Shown: piece after piece, positions 45,821 to 57,239 of the stretch
Layout of the letters: the number at the start of each line of letters is the position of its first letter
Numbering within the stretch: the stretch's first letter is position 1
NCBI GenBank assembly: GCA_014218235.1
Contig: CM024753.1
Span: 191,494,348-191,558,347, forward strand
DNA from: Colocasia esculenta
Lineage: Eukaryota > Streptophyta > Magnoliopsida > Alismatales > Araceae
DNA length: 64,000 nt
Reading direction: 5' to 3'
Notes under the pieces: model-generated
Told to the model about the DNA's origin: nothing
Database searches by the model: none
Seen by the model: the letters and a program-made list of their open reading frames with translations, nothing else
Made by a program: the position numbers and the translations under genes

Positions 45821-46645
45821 TGTGGTGGTGCTTTCCTGTTTGGGTCTGAGCCAAACAAATCTCCACTGAAGAAGATGGGGAAGACGAACATCGGTGCGGA
45901 CGGAAGTCTGCAACACCAGAACTAGATCAGGGGGGTCCGGTTGAAGAACCGGGGAGAACCCTCCGATGCCTAAGTAAGTATGAGACTTAAGAGGCTTGAA
46001 GAAAAAAGGGGGTTCTCGTATGTTGATTGCGTGAGAGCGAGTGTCAGTGCTCAAGGATGCGTTACCTTTGCATGGAGTTTACCTGAGCCTTTTATAGGCG
46101 AAGGTGCAGAGGGAGTGGGACGGAACGTCCCCTAATGACGCCGAAAAGGGCGTGCCCGTTGGCACCTCTGGCGGAGAGTTACGCGTTACGGCGCCCGTTG
46201 AGGGGCTCGGTAGTTAACGCACCACTTGATCGTGGGGCGCGTGCGTTGTAGCCGTTGTAACCGTCGCGATAAGGCGAAGGGCTGCTTGGATTTTCTTGGG
46301 CGAAAGGTACCGAGCAGGTTGCCTGTTTGGTAGGCTAGGCCTGCTATTCGGTAGCTGGGCCCACTGCTCGGTGCCTGGTACCCGGACATTGCTTATGCCA
46401 GTGGGTCCATGGCATGATTCCTGCAGGGCCTGTTCGGTAGATAGTGTCTGAACCGAACAGGATGAGGGGTGTCTGAAGACTGCCCCTAGGATCCTGAGGG
46501 TGCTCAGGTGTAGAGATCGTGTTCGGGATCTTCAACCTCCTCCCGAGGACACGTGTCGCCCTCCCGAAGGGCCGCACCCGTCCGTAGGATGACGATGGGC
46601 CATGATGGGCCTCACGAGCTTAGGTGGCTAGAAATGGCCACCACA
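45821..46645 (-). repeat. 3' LTR of Tat-like element 2
   Basis: TGTGGTGGTGC to GGCCACCACA. The ends are inverted repeats of each other over about nine bases. The minus-strand TATA box CTATAAAAGG lies near 46090. It is longer than the right LTR mainly because of about 43 extra bases at 45900-45970. Followed by CTTGGCCCCCACG, the complement of the polypurine tract. Confidence 0.9.
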
Positions 46646-46943
46646 CTTGGCCCCCACGCCCTCGAGCTGGCTCGGGAACTGAGCCGTTTGAGGGCGGAAG
46701 CCTGATCGAACGTCTTCTCCGCATTAAATGCAATACTGACCTCGGTCACGCGAACGGCAGCAGGGCGACGCCGCTTGGTGCTTCTCGTCGAAGGTAGAGG
46801 AAAACTCATGATGATGAGATGATGTGTCGAGGCAGGGACTCCGCACAGCACGTTCGAACGGACTTCGGCGGCACACCCGAACGGTCGCTTGGAGCGGGGG
46901 AAACGTCGTTTTGGCCTTTTCAAATTTCGCGCTGCCCCTTCCT

Positions 46944-46949
46944 TATAAG
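46944..46949 (+). promoter_or_regulatory. TATA-like box upstream of the opposite-strand ORF, element 2
   Basis: TATAAG on the plus strand, 140 bases before the ATG at 47084. The position relative to polypurine tract and ORF parallels the box at 2517 in element 1. Promoter function is inferred. Confidence 0.4.
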
Positions 46950-47083
46950 GAAGAGGAGGGGTGAAGGCAGGAGCTCACGCCTTCAATCTTCAAAAAGCTT
47001 ACTTGCCCCCCACATTTTCCATTGTCTTCTTCCTTGCGATCACTCGCTTTCTTCTCCGTTTTCCGCTCTTGTCGCATCTGGCT

Positions 47084-49497
47084 ATGGTGCACAAAGGGAA
47101 AGTTGCTGCGGTCGCCAAAGTAAGTGGAGTGATGCCGGAGGGAGCCTGAGGGCCAAGGTATCGCCACTACGAAGGCCTCTGGAAACGCTTTTGGATTGGC
47201 GATGATTACGAAATCGTCATGGCCAAGGAGGAGGAGTCGCACCTGGTGAACAAACTAGGTTGCTTCGCCCTCTCCGTCGACCACATGGAAGCAGGATTCC
47301 AGCTGCCGTTGCTGGAAGTGGCGAAGGCGTTGCTGAATAGATGGGGAATCGCGCCCATCCAGCTGACGCCTAACTCGTGGAGGACGATATGCATCTTCTG
47401 CATCGTCTACAGACTTCGGAAAGTTCGTGGCTCAGCGGAGGTCTTTCGGCGCAGTTCAGCCTTACGGCCTCGCCCACGGGGGCCAACGTGTACTACACCA
47501 AGCATCGTGCAGATAGGATGCAGATTAACCTGTCGAAGAAGCACTCCAACAACAAGGGTTGGGTGCATCGACTCTTCTTCTAAGGTGTCGTGATAGCACA
47601 CCGGAGTTTGGGTTTCCAACCAGAGTCCAGACACCGAGGAAGGATACTTTTCCTTTCCTAATCCAGGACGAGGCGAAGGCCTCAGACAGCTTAAACCGAG
47701 CTTCAGTGCGGAATGGTGACGGCTATCTGATGGAGTTCGGGCTCGTCAAACATGGTTTGAGCCGACCATGGGGTAAGTACCCGAATACGCCTTGTTTGTA
47801 AGTTTGTTGGGTGACTGATTTCTGACTGCAGTTTCTCTCTTCTTCTTTTTGCAGGTGCCGAGGAGATAGCCGCTGGTCGGGACCAGGAGGCTATGGAGGA
47901 CTATGCGGAGAAGATCGCTGTCACCGCCCACCTGGCGTTCGAGGGCGATGACATTGCCACCGTTGTTAGGATTCCCACTGTGGTGAGGATTCCTACTGCG
48001 GTGACGACCGCAATCGTGGAGCCATCCCTTGACGTGGGGCACCCTGTGACCAGCCCGCGGGTCCCCGAGAAGGTGCCCAAAAAGATCCGGCTGAAGAAGA
48101 AGGCCACAAAGGTGGTGGTGCAACCCCTGATCGAAGAAGGGGAAGAAGTAGGCCGGCCTCAGGCCAAGAAGAAGAGGAAGCTCGCAAAGACTGTGCAGCA
48201 AGCGGCCGAAGATGAGGTCGAAGAGGAGGATGCCGAAGAAGAAGTTCCCTCACTTGCGGTGCGGAAGAGGTGTAAGGCCGCGAAGGTGACCGAACAAGGG
48301 GCGTTGCAGATCTCGTCCGAAGTTCGATCCGGAGCCTCAGTGAGGGTGGCCACCGCACTTGGGCTCGTCGTGGTAAGCGACGAGTCTGAGGGCCTCCTTG
48401 AGGAGCGAGTGGGGACTTCTACACCCCAAGACCGTTTCGAGGGCCGAATAGAGGGGGTAGCTGCGACTGGGGCCTCCAGCACCGCAGCCGTGGAGCAGTC
48501 CACGGCATAAGGCGAAGCCATTGCCACCCAGGAATCCACCTCCGGAGGGGCCAATGCAACGGCGACGCCTGCAGTGGAAGTGCATGAGGGGAATACGATC
48601 CGCGCTCCCCCCACCGAAGTAGCAGTTGAAGTCCAAGCGCAGTCAGCTGCTGCAGGTCTCCAAGAGGCCGAAGCGACGGCCGAGACCGAGGAGGAAAGAC
48701 CTCGGGGATCTCCAGCTCTGGCAGGGGGCGAAGAGACAACAGCTGGAGTGGGCGCCATCGAGGCAGACAAAAGAGAGGAGCCTCCTGCCAGGCTGACCAA
48801 CACTGTCAGGGCAGATCACGCCAGCTCCAAAGGAGATTGCCTCCCCTTGACGCAGTCGCTGAAGGCGAAGGCTCCTCTGGCGCCTTCAGTATCATGCCCT
48901 GGAGCGCTTCCAGGGAAAGGCGCCCAGGGACCTCCCCCCTAAGCCCACTGCGTCACAGTTAGAACTGTTGGCGCTGTGTCAGGGGTTAAGCTCGGAGGAT
49001 ACTTCCGAGCCCTTGGGGGAGGTCTACCGAGCGAGGTGCCACCCGAGGAGGATGACGAGGAGGACGTTGACGTGGAGGCACTGTCAGAGAACGTCTCGAA
49101 GTCGCCGGAGGTTCTGAAGCGGCTTGCCGAGCACGGGCAGACCACAAGCATATGTGGGAGGCTGAATTTTCCTTCTACAAAGAGCTTGAGGGACAGCACA
49201 AGGCGCGAGAGACTGAGCTGAAGGAGGAGGTGAAGAACCTCCAAGAGGTGCTTCGCACCTCAGAGCTCAACCTAGCCGTCGCTCGGGCAGAGAAGGAGGC
49301 TCTTGCCAACATTCTGTCTGAGGCCAAGGCTCGTGGTGTTAGCGAATACAAGGCGGGGCCAAGCTTCAAGGAAGACTTGGAGCAGTATGGCGCGCTTTGT
49401 TATAAGGTGGGACTTGGTGCTGGAGAAGACCGGGGGCGACGGCTGTCAATGCTGGAGTATGCTCGTGACGACGTGATTCTCAGAGGAGCCCAATAGC
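47084..49497 (+). pseudogene. Opposite-strand accessory ORF (aORF) of Tat-like element 2
   Basis: ATG 47084 (MVHKGK) runs into a TGA at 47147, then the same frame continues through GLWKRFW and the conserved block GFQLPLLEVAKALL ... APIQLTPNSWR (about 47290-47385), the same family as 2676-4317. The domain's tail (NKGWVHRLFF) lies in another frame to 47583. A clean GT-AG intron appears at 47774-47854 (GTAAGTACC ... TTTTTGCAG). The second part is acidic/basic (47893-48510, KKIRLKKKATK), then Ala/Glu-rich. It ends in a coiled-coil-like stretch (49152-49496, HKARETELKEEVKNLQEVL). Several frameshifts and a stop at 48508 break it. It converges on the truncated pol, 57 bases away. Function unknown. 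Confidence 0.7.
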
Positions 49498-49520
49498 TCA
49501 GCTTTTGACGACGTGATTCT
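49466..49520. repeat. 15-bp direct repeat at the pol deletion junction
   Basis: TGACGACGTGATTCT occurs at 49466-49480 and again at 49506-49520. The sequence between the end of the opposite-strand ORF and the RT stump is only about 60 bases, where intact Tat elements have several kb of RT, RNase H and integrase. The repeat may be a scar of the event that removed them. Confidence 0.6.
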
Positions 49521-49554
49521 GGATCACGGCCTGCCGTTCACGATTGACGGGTCG

Positions 49555-50471
49555 TCACCTCTGCTGGATGGGTGGAACCTTTGGGTCCAGACGAAGGCGA
49601 TGCACCATCACTTTCGGAGGAATGCCGGGCAGTTCGTCATCTAACCATGCAAACACGTCCAAGTTGGCTAATAGGAAAGCCTTGTAACGTTGATGCTCGG
49701 CTTCCGAAAGTAATGTGCCAATATAGGGGACATGTTCGGGGTCGTCGTCTATCCGAACTGGAAGCAAGTCTTTGGCAGGAGTTCCTCGACTGGTAGAAGG
49801 CTGATCAACTGGCGGGGGCACAGACACTGATGCTGCGAGAGGTTGCTTGTCCCTTAAGGAGAGGACATAACACCGTTGGGACTCATGCTGACTTCCGAGC
49901 ACCTCGCCGATCCCACACGGAGTGGGAAACTTCATCTTCTGATGGAGAGACGAGGGTACGGCCTTGATCCGACAAATCAGCCCCCTGCCGAGGATGGCGT
50001 TGTATCTCGGCATACTTCGAATAACCAAGAAATCCACCATCTTGGTCATATTTTCGGGGCCGTCCCATGGGTAATTGGGAGGCGCGCTCGTCCCATGGGT
50101 TAAACTAAAACCCCTGAGAAGCCGAACAGAGGCGACTCTACTGGGGTGAGCTGATCGGTTTTTAGACCCATAAGCAGGAAACAGTCGTAAGCTAATACAT
50201 CTGGTGCACTTCCATTATCCACCAGAACTCGGTGCACGGTACAGTGATTGATGGTTGCCAAAATGACCAATGCATCAGTGTGCGGAGTGGAGACTCCTAC
50301 AAGATCTTCGTCCGAGAAAGTTATGACTTCCTCGGATCGTGCCCGTGTAGGATTAGGGGGATAAGGACCGGGGCGAATCACCGGGGCCCGGTCCACTGCA
50401 TGCACCCGCCGAGCATAATCGCGTTGGCTTTGACTGCTTTCTCCACATGCACCGAAGCCTACCGCGATCAC
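49555..50471 (-). pseudogene. Aspartic protease and RT stump of Tat-like element 2
   Basis: The protease has RVLVDNGSAPDVL (the Tat form of the D-[TN]-G-S active site) at about 50240, in the frame 50471-50100. It continues after a frame change with RYNAILGRGL in 50049-49555. The frame then enters the RT leader (DVFAWLDDELPGIPP, HRLRLDP) and ends at a stop (49555-49557), before any RT catalytic motif. The rest of pol is deleted. Confidence 0.8.
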
Positions 50472-50480
50472 GTTGATTTC

Positions 50481-52042
50481 TTACCCATTGGGCTCATTGT
50501 TGATTGGCTGCTCTGGAGTCCGCTCTCGGCATCTGGGGCGGTCCTTGTTGCGGTGCACGAACCGTCCAAGGTAGTCGCGCTTGATGAGGGACTCAATCTC
50601 GTCCTTAAGCTGGCGGCACTCAGAGGTGTCATGGCCATGGTCGTGATGAAAGCGATAGTACTTGTCCTGATTGCGCCTGCGGGGGTCAGAGCGCATCCTC
50701 AGTGGCCACCGAATGTAGGGCTCATCCCGGATCTCAGCCAGGATCTATTCGGGGTCCACCGTTAACGAAGTGTAGTCGGTGAAGGGGCGTGGTCAGCGCG
50801 GCGAGTCCCCGTTGTGCCGGCCTTTCTTCCGATCTCGGTCAGAACCATTATCAGAAGGCCTCTTCTTCTCTGATTTCTCTCCCTCCTCTGCTCGGCCGGA
50901 TGCTAGGCTCTCCTCGCATGCGGCGTGACGCAGGGCGGTGGAGAGCAGCTCGGCGAGGGTGGAGGCTTGCTGCACCCCTAATGTCCTCTGGAGGAAGCCA
51001 TCACGAGTGCCCTGGATAAGGGCACTGGTGGCTAAGGGGACGTCGAGGTGGGGGATGCGGAGCACTTCGGTTTGGAACCTTTTAATATAGTCCCAAAGTG
51101 CTTTGCCTTTCTTCTGCCGAACAGACAGAAGAGACGCCGCTGTGCACGGCTGAGACCTTACCAAGGAAGTTGTCGCGAAAAGACTTCTTCAACTAATGGA
51201 AGGTAGAGATGGAGCCCGTTGGGGGGCCTCAAACCATGCCCTCACGGTCCACTTTAGGGTGGCCGGGAAGGCCCGACATTTGGCCGCGTCTGATGCTCTG
51301 TGGAACACCATATGCGACTCAAAGATGTGGATGTGATTGCAGGATCGGTGGTGCCATCGTAGGGCGCAATGGTGGGCAGAGGTAGTCTCGGGGAGACCTG
51401 GGCTTCCAGGATCTCCACGGTGAATGGGGAGTGGAAGTCCAAGTCATCATCCACCGGAGCCTTGCCCTCTGCCCACTGGACCATCGTGTCCACGTGACGT
51501 TCGAGGTTGATGACGCGACGGAGGCGTCTGGCTAACTTCTGGTCGGAGTGGATAGACTCCTCTCGCTGGGACCTATGCGAGTTGGCCCCGACAATAGAGC
51601 GCGGGGTAGGCGGGACCACCGCGGAACGGCGAGGTGAATTATCTTGCCGCTCCGGTGTCCGACGCGCCGAAGGTGCTCTGCGCAATCGGCTGGGCGATTC
51701 TGCATGCTGCTCCCGCGGTGCCGGAGGGGCGCGAGACCATCGACGAGATGACTCCGCCTGTTGCTCCAGCGGCGGGGGAATCACCAGGGCCAGTTGCCTG
51801 GCTAACTAGGCCTGAAGGCCCTGGCAGTCCCTCGCTAGGTGCTGCATTTGCCCTCGAAGTTCCGCCACTTCCTGGGCGGTTGCAGGTACAACGACGGCAG
51901 GGCCCCCGTCGGCAGCTCCGGCGGGGGCGTTGACGACGTCGATAGGGGGGACTCGCTCGCGGGAGTCCGCGCGCGACTGCCGAGACCTCGTCGTTCGACT
52001 GCTGATGTTCTGGTACGAGGAACGTTTGCGAGCCATGGCTGA
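50481..52042 (-). pseudogene. Gag of Tat-like element 2 (frameshifted)
   Basis: Read from about 52036 (MARKRSS) leftwards. A Gln/Glu-containing N-terminus (to 51806) is followed by an Arg/Pro-rich linker and the gag core start (51784-51254). The gag core with GKALWDYIKRFQTE and LIQGTRDGF lies at 51164-50793. The C-terminus (50696-50481) holds the Tat-type zinc finger, with Tyr for the first Cys (YYRFHHDHGHDTSEC). Frame changes at about 51790, 51210 and 50750 show decay. Confidence 0.75.
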
Positions 52043-52047
52043 AGTCG

Positions 52048-52067
52048 TTCCCACAGACGGCGCCAAA
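52048..52067 (-). promoter_or_regulatory. Primer-binding site of Tat-like element 2
   Basis: On the minus strand, directly after the 5' LTR, the sequence reads TTTGGCGCCGTCTGTGGGAA. The TGGCGCC start is the usual form of Tat/Athila-lineage primer sites, complementary to a tRNA 3' end including CCA. Confidence 0.75.
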
Positions 52068-52068
52068 C

Positions 52069-52851
52069 TGTGGTGGTGCTTTCCTGTTTGGGCCTAAGCC
52101 AAACGGGCCTCCACTGAAGAAGATGGGGAAGACGAATGCCGGTGCAGACGGAAGCCTGCAACACCAGACGGATGCCTAAGTAAGTATGAGACTTAAGAGG
52201 CTTGAAGAAAAAAGGGGGTTCTCGTGTGTTGATCACGTGAGAGCAAGTGTGAGTGCTCAAGGATGCGTTACCTTTGTATGGAGTTTACCTGAGCCTTTTA
52301 TAGGCGAAGGTGCAGAGGGAGTGGGACGGAACGTTCCCTAATGACGCCGGAAAGGGCGCGCCCGTTGGCACTCCTGGCGGGGAGTTATGCGTTACGGTGT
52401 CCGTTGAGGGGCTCGGTAGTTAACGCACCACTTGATCGTGGGGCGCATGCATTGTAGCCGTTGTAACCGTCGCAATAAGGCGAAGGGCTGCTTGGATTCT
52501 CCTGGGCAAAAGATACGGAGCAGGTTGCATGTTTGGTAGGCTAGACCTGCTGTTCGGTAGCCGGGCCCACTGCTCGGTGCCTGGTATCTGGGCGCTGCTT
52601 ATGCCAGCTGGTCCATGGCACAATTCCTGCAAGGCCTGTTCGGTAGACAGTGTCTGAACCGAACAAGATGAGGGGTGTCCCGAGATTGCCCCTAGGATTC
52701 TGGAGGCGCTCAGGAGCAGAGATCGTGTTCGGGATCTTCAACCTCCTCCCGAGGACACATGTCGCCCTACCGAAGGGCCGCGCCCATCCGTAGGATGACA
52801 ATGGGTCATGATGAGCCTGGCGGGCTTAGGTGGCTAGAAATGGCCACCACT
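52069..52851 (-). repeat. 5' LTR of Tat-like element 2
   Basis: Pairs with 45821-46645; differences are scattered substitutions and one indel of about 43 bases. The terminal base is T instead of the expected A. Minus-strand TATA box CCTATAAAAGG near 52294-52304. Confidence 0.9.
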
Positions 52852-52856
52852 CCTAC

Positions 52857-53990
52857 CAAATTGTAGTGCGGTTGTTCTGTTTCCACTCCGATTGCCAATT
52901 AGATGTTAAACCGACACATGATCAGAGCCACTGACATCAGAACCTGTCGACGGGGATCGCCATGAGGTTTGTTCATCAGCCTTCATGAGTTGGTGGCGGC
53001 AATAATGTGACACTGTTTATTAATAATAGGTTCGACTTTCACACTAACAGGTGTTAGTATTTGTTAACAACATATCACAGTAAATTTTATTTACCAAATT
53101 TGTTAATAATAGGCGATAGTATATGTCAATAATAAACTAAGATTTTAATATAGTAGGCCGATGAAACACGTGACATAACATAACATGGCCCACTAGATTG
53201 TTAAGGTGGACAATGAAAGCGGGGAGCAAATACTACTTCTTAACTATTTTATGACTCAACATGACTCTGAAGGAATGTATTGTTTAATTAGGCTTCATTC
53301 AACCAAGAACACATGCTATCTTGTCCAAAAGCAAAAAAAAGAAAAAGAAAAAAGAAAAAGCTTCTGACGCTAGACTAACCAAGTCAAAGATCGTGTAGAT
53401 TGTGGACGAGATCTCCTCGCTGCCATCTTTCAGTTAAAATATGTTTATTATATATATATATATGTATGCTTAAAAGATATGGAAATATTATGCGTACCAT
53501 GCGGAATCTTCACTTCATCAAAGACATCGTGTATTTGAATATATTATATCACACGTATATATCCTTCCACCTGATGAACCCAATCCAACCAATTTAAAAT
53601 CTCCTCTCCACCCCCACATGATCTCCTCCTTCTCTCTTCCCTTTCCTCCACAAATTTTTTTTTGATGAGGGTATTTTTTTTTCTTTTGATACTTATTTAA
53701 TAGTTTCCCCCATGTGTCAATAGGATATTCTTTAAACTGTGACGGCCCGTAAATTCAAGGGATATAACAAATGTGTTCTCATCAAATATGGGATATATTT
53801 AATAAGGTCAAGATTTTAAGGATATTGACGGGATTATGGTAGTTTTTAAGAGTACATGTATTTAAATCTAAGTATCTAACTAGCATCGATGCATATGACG
53901 CGTGATATATATTACTGTGGATCTCTAACATGCAGAAGAATGGCAGAAGAGTTGCTGCTCTCGGTGGTGGCTTTGGCGGTGGGCGACATA
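52857..53990. repeat. Tandem duplication, copy 2
   Basis: Resumes with AAATTGTAGTGCGGTTG and follows copy 1 (44333 to about 45705) up to GCAGAAGAGTTGCTG near 53955. It lacks the 346-bp insert of copy 1 and has a short TA microsatellite (53450-53465). The two copies are clearly diverged (many substitutions and indels), so the duplication is older than the transposon that splits it. Confidence 0.8.
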
Positions 53991-54235
53991 GCCAACTAGA
54001 ATCTGCAGTAGAGAAGAATGTGCCAGAGAAATCGGCAGCCTGCTTGCTAGCATTGAGCAGCTCTTGATCCCTTATGCTAATCAAACCAAGATAACTAGTT
54101 ACATGGTGATAGATGGTTGGCATGGTGTTGACCTTGTATTGTGTGATGCCAAAATGCCGTTGGCCGTGAGCAATGTTTCTGACTGTTATGTTAGACATTT
54201 CATCCAACATGTTGCATGCAGCTGAAAATTTAAGG
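53985..54235 (-). pseudogene. Unrecognised exon-like fragment
   Basis: On the minus strand an open stretch follows a splice-acceptor-like TTTTCAG (about 54230). It includes MLDEMSNITVRN and GQRHFGITQYKVN and looks like real protein rather than chance. I could not assign a family. The frame to its left (below 53985) is duplicated non-coding DNA. It may be an exon of a host gene disrupted by the rearrangements here. Confidence 0.35.
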
Positions 54236-54324
54236 ATTCATTAAATATTAATTCCACCAAACGATTTAGGATTACAGGGATTTACAAAATAATATGATGA
54301 TTTAAGAGACCCAATAAAATGCAT

Positions 54325-55125
54325 TTTTTATTTTTTATTTCGGTAATTGGGAGGTGCCCCAAGGGCACCTTCCAAGGATGCATTAATAAAGAAAGAAGAG
54401 CAGAAATACATCAGACAACAACGAAACAAAAAGAAAAAACAATCAGGCTCCGAGCAACCCACGGAGCAGAGGCAGAAAAACAAAACAAAACAGGGACAAG
54501 AAGCACCAAAAAAACTATAGTGAGTACCCAAAAAAAAAAAACAATCCACAAGGTGGGTCCCAAATTTCCTATAGCATAACATCTTTGGAGCAGATCTCCA
54601 CTAGCTCATTAGGGATCACAGAGGTCCAAGATATGGAGAAGCTAGCTTCTCTGGCTTGGTAAGCTAGCCAGTGCGCTGCTTGATTCCCCTGCCTATTTAT
54701 ATGTGAGATCTTAATTAGTGACCACTGCTTGATAGTGCTCTTTACTTCTTCAATTATTGCCCTAATCTCCAGTGGTGGAGTTGCCCACCCATTTGTTAAA
54801 TAATCAATGATTACTTTGCTATCACCCTCGATCAAAATCCCTTTAGCTGATTGCTCTGTCACAACCTATAGGTTCTTGACACAGTGTAGTACCGCCAAAG
54901 TTTCTACTTTAAGAATGGAGACATTAGACAGAAATGAAGCTCCTACTCTAACACACTGGCCATTATGATCTCTGATTATGTACCCAGCTCCCCCTTCTGG
55001 CTTTCCTTTCCTATCCCTGAAGGATCCATCAAAATTTGCTCTTAACCATCCCTGTTCTTGCCTATTCCATTGATATTTGACTGGGACATTTTGTAGATTG
55101 CAGGGGTTAAAGATAAAAAATTATT
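54325..55125 (-). pseudogene. 3' end of a LINE (L1-type) with RNase H domain
   Basis: Reading right to left from about 55110: KYQWNRQEQGW, then RANFDGSFRDRKG (first catalytic Asp), KVETLAVLH (Glu), a TAG stop near 54869, then ILIEGDSKVI (second Asp) and GNQAAHWLA. This is the plant RNase H-like module found at the C-terminus of many plant LINEs. An A-rich tail on the minus strand (about 54326-54341) marks the 3' end. It is 5'-truncated, as usual for LINEs. A captured stand-alone RNase H-like gene fragment is the alternative. Confidence 0.65.
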
Positions 55126-55199
55126 TTCATTATGTTCAATTAAGTCTTTGGGGAACAATATAAACTACCATATTCTTTAGATTTCTTCGTTGAGCTACT

Positions 55200-56500
55200 C
55201 TTATATTTTATCTTTATTTTGGTGATAACAAAATCTATATTTAACTTAAAATATCATTAATATATTTTATATTATGTTTCTCCCATGAATACAATATATT
55301 TTTACATTATCACTTCAGATCGACACTAAGTTTCAACTTCATCATGCATGTTTTTATCATGATCAGTTGAAGCTTACTTCATCATATCCAAAGTCCACTT
55401 CGTCATATTCGAAGCTGGCACTTCATCATGTTTATTTTTGTCTTGATCAGTTGAAGTTACACTTCGTCATATCCGAAGCTCTATTTCAACTGACTGTGTT
55501 ATATCTTGGTCATTCGAAGAAGTCTACTTTGACCGACCACGTTCTATTTTGTCCATTCGAATTGTCATATCGATTGCTGAACATTTTAACATCGACTGTC
55601 TTTATAAAACATCGATTGCCTTCATAAAACATCGATTGCTTCCATATTTCATATCGATTGCTATTATAATATAATGATTGATGAACAAATAACATATATC
55701 ATATCGATTGCCGTTCATTTCAATGAGTGATATGATATTCTGATTAATGTTATTTATATAACAATTGATGCTTACTTGATTTCAAACATCCGTGGCGCCA
55801 AATAAAAATTCAAATAAGTCTTCAAATATATAAGATATTTATGTTGTGTACCTTCTATCTTATCAGGGTAGGTAAGAAAAAGAGTCAGTAGAAAATAAGT
55901 ACTAAAAGGACTCCTTCATTCCTGCTAGGCAAAAAAAGTCTTACCTAATATGTCTAGATGTCAGTAGAAAATATGGATAAAAAGGAAAAAGAGGTATATA
56001 GGTTATCTGTCAGAGGACTTCTCTAGTCTAACATGTTCCTATTTGCATTAAAAGTCTCCAGGACTATTCTACTACTAGTCAAAACATCTTGGACCTACTG
56101 TTAACATCCGTTAGACACATGAAGATGTTTGTTAGACAGAAGAAGAAGGAAAGCAGATGAAGAAGAAGATGAGCAACGACTAGAAGAGTTCCAAGGGATC
56201 TCCTCAACGGATCTATCTTTCTACTCTATAAAGGATGAAGTGTTTGAAGCAGAAGAATAAGAGCCTTCCTGAAAATCCTTCTGAAAGAGTGTACATACAG
56301 TGAGAAGCCTCAACGCCATAAGCACTGAAAGTAAGAGAGAAAGAGTAGAGTTCAAGAAGAAGTGTGCGCGCAAGAAGCCATTTGAAGTCTTCAAACATTC
56401 AAGCTTCTTTTCTCTCTTCACTCTCTCTGTGCATCATTATAAATCTAGGGGAGAGTCTATGAGCTGAGAGTTTGAATTCCTTAGTGCTCATTGTTGACTA
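55200..56500 (+). repeat. Diverged SIRE-like LTR relic
   Basis: The start (TTTTGGTGATAACAAAATC) resembles the early part of the LTR at 26924. ATCGATTGC repeats at 55560-55720 occupy the place of the AACGATTT minisatellite, and a TATA-like CTCTATAAAGGATG lies near 56222. No coding sequence. The family assignment rests on layout more than on close similarity. Confidence 0.45.
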
Positions 56501-57235
56501 GGTTGCAAGCCCAAAGGGGGGGTGAATGGGTTGCTAAAAATTATTTCTATAAATTTTCCTGTTAAAATATTTAGCTTCGACAAGAAATACTAAACACAGA
56601 TGTCGGAGTTAGTGAACAATAGAAACAAGAGAAACACAATCACACAAAATGCACAAGGATTTTTATCCTAGTTCGGACCTCCTATCACAAGGAGTCCTAC
56701 ATCTAGTCCCCAAGCAACAACTTGAGATTCAACTAACTAAGGGTACAGTCTCCCTTAAGGACACTTATACATCCAGCACATGCTGGCCTTCTCTTCACTA
56801 CACAAAGAGGAAATGCACCACCTGTTACAATAGGTCTTTCTTTCTATAAAAGAGAATAAATCACCTACTCCACAGCAGGTCTTCTCTTCACAGATGAAGA
56901 GGAGCACTCAACAAAGAATTAAGAGGTGATGGCCCCTAAACCAAGCTAATAGTGATCTTACAAGCTTGATCTGAGGCAGAATTTGAGAGACAAAAAGAAT
57001 TGCACTAAGAAGAGGATCCCTCAGATCTAAACAAGCTCTCCCACTCTAGAGGACAAGAAGAACAATGTTTTTTTTTCGGAGAGCTAAGAGAAAGAGGGTT
57101 TTTCTGAATGAAAGACAAGCTCTTCTATCTTCGTATCTTGCATTCTTTGTAGACGTGAGATTTGGCCCATCCCCGCTCAGTCCGTGGTCCATTAAGACTT
57201 GCTTGACTCCTTGTTGACTTACTTTGGATCCCATG
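56500..57235 (-). repeat. Inverted SIRE-like LTR end relic
   Basis: The segment opens with CCCAAAGGGGGGGTGAATGG, which on the minus strand is the C-run tail seen at the end of SIRE-type LTRs (compare 29150-29175). It includes ATCCTAGTTCGGACC-type sequence. No gene. It lies head to head with the relic at its left. Confidence 0.4.
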
Positions 57236-57239
57236 TTAA

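Larger units (their letters stand above)
45821..52851 (-). mobile_element. Tat-like element 2, lacking RT, RNase H and integrase
   Basis: LTRs lie at 45821-46645 (3' LTR) and 52069-52851 (5' LTR). The flanks TCTAC (45816-45820) and CCTAC (52852-52856) are a target duplication with one mismatch. On the minus strand: primer site next to the right LTR, gag (52042-50481), protease (50471 to about 49870), the first residues of RT (to 49555), then nothing of the enzymes. The opposite-strand gene (47084-49497) lies between the break and the 3' LTR. It is non-autonomous and could move only with help from a full Tat relative. It landed in copy 1 / copy 2 of the tandem duplication. Confidence 0.88.

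Noticed and set aside
48159..48803. 214-codon minus-strand Ser/Ala-rich ORF
   Set aside because: Shadow of the GC-rich opposite-strand accessory gene of element 2; no domain, low-complexity composition.
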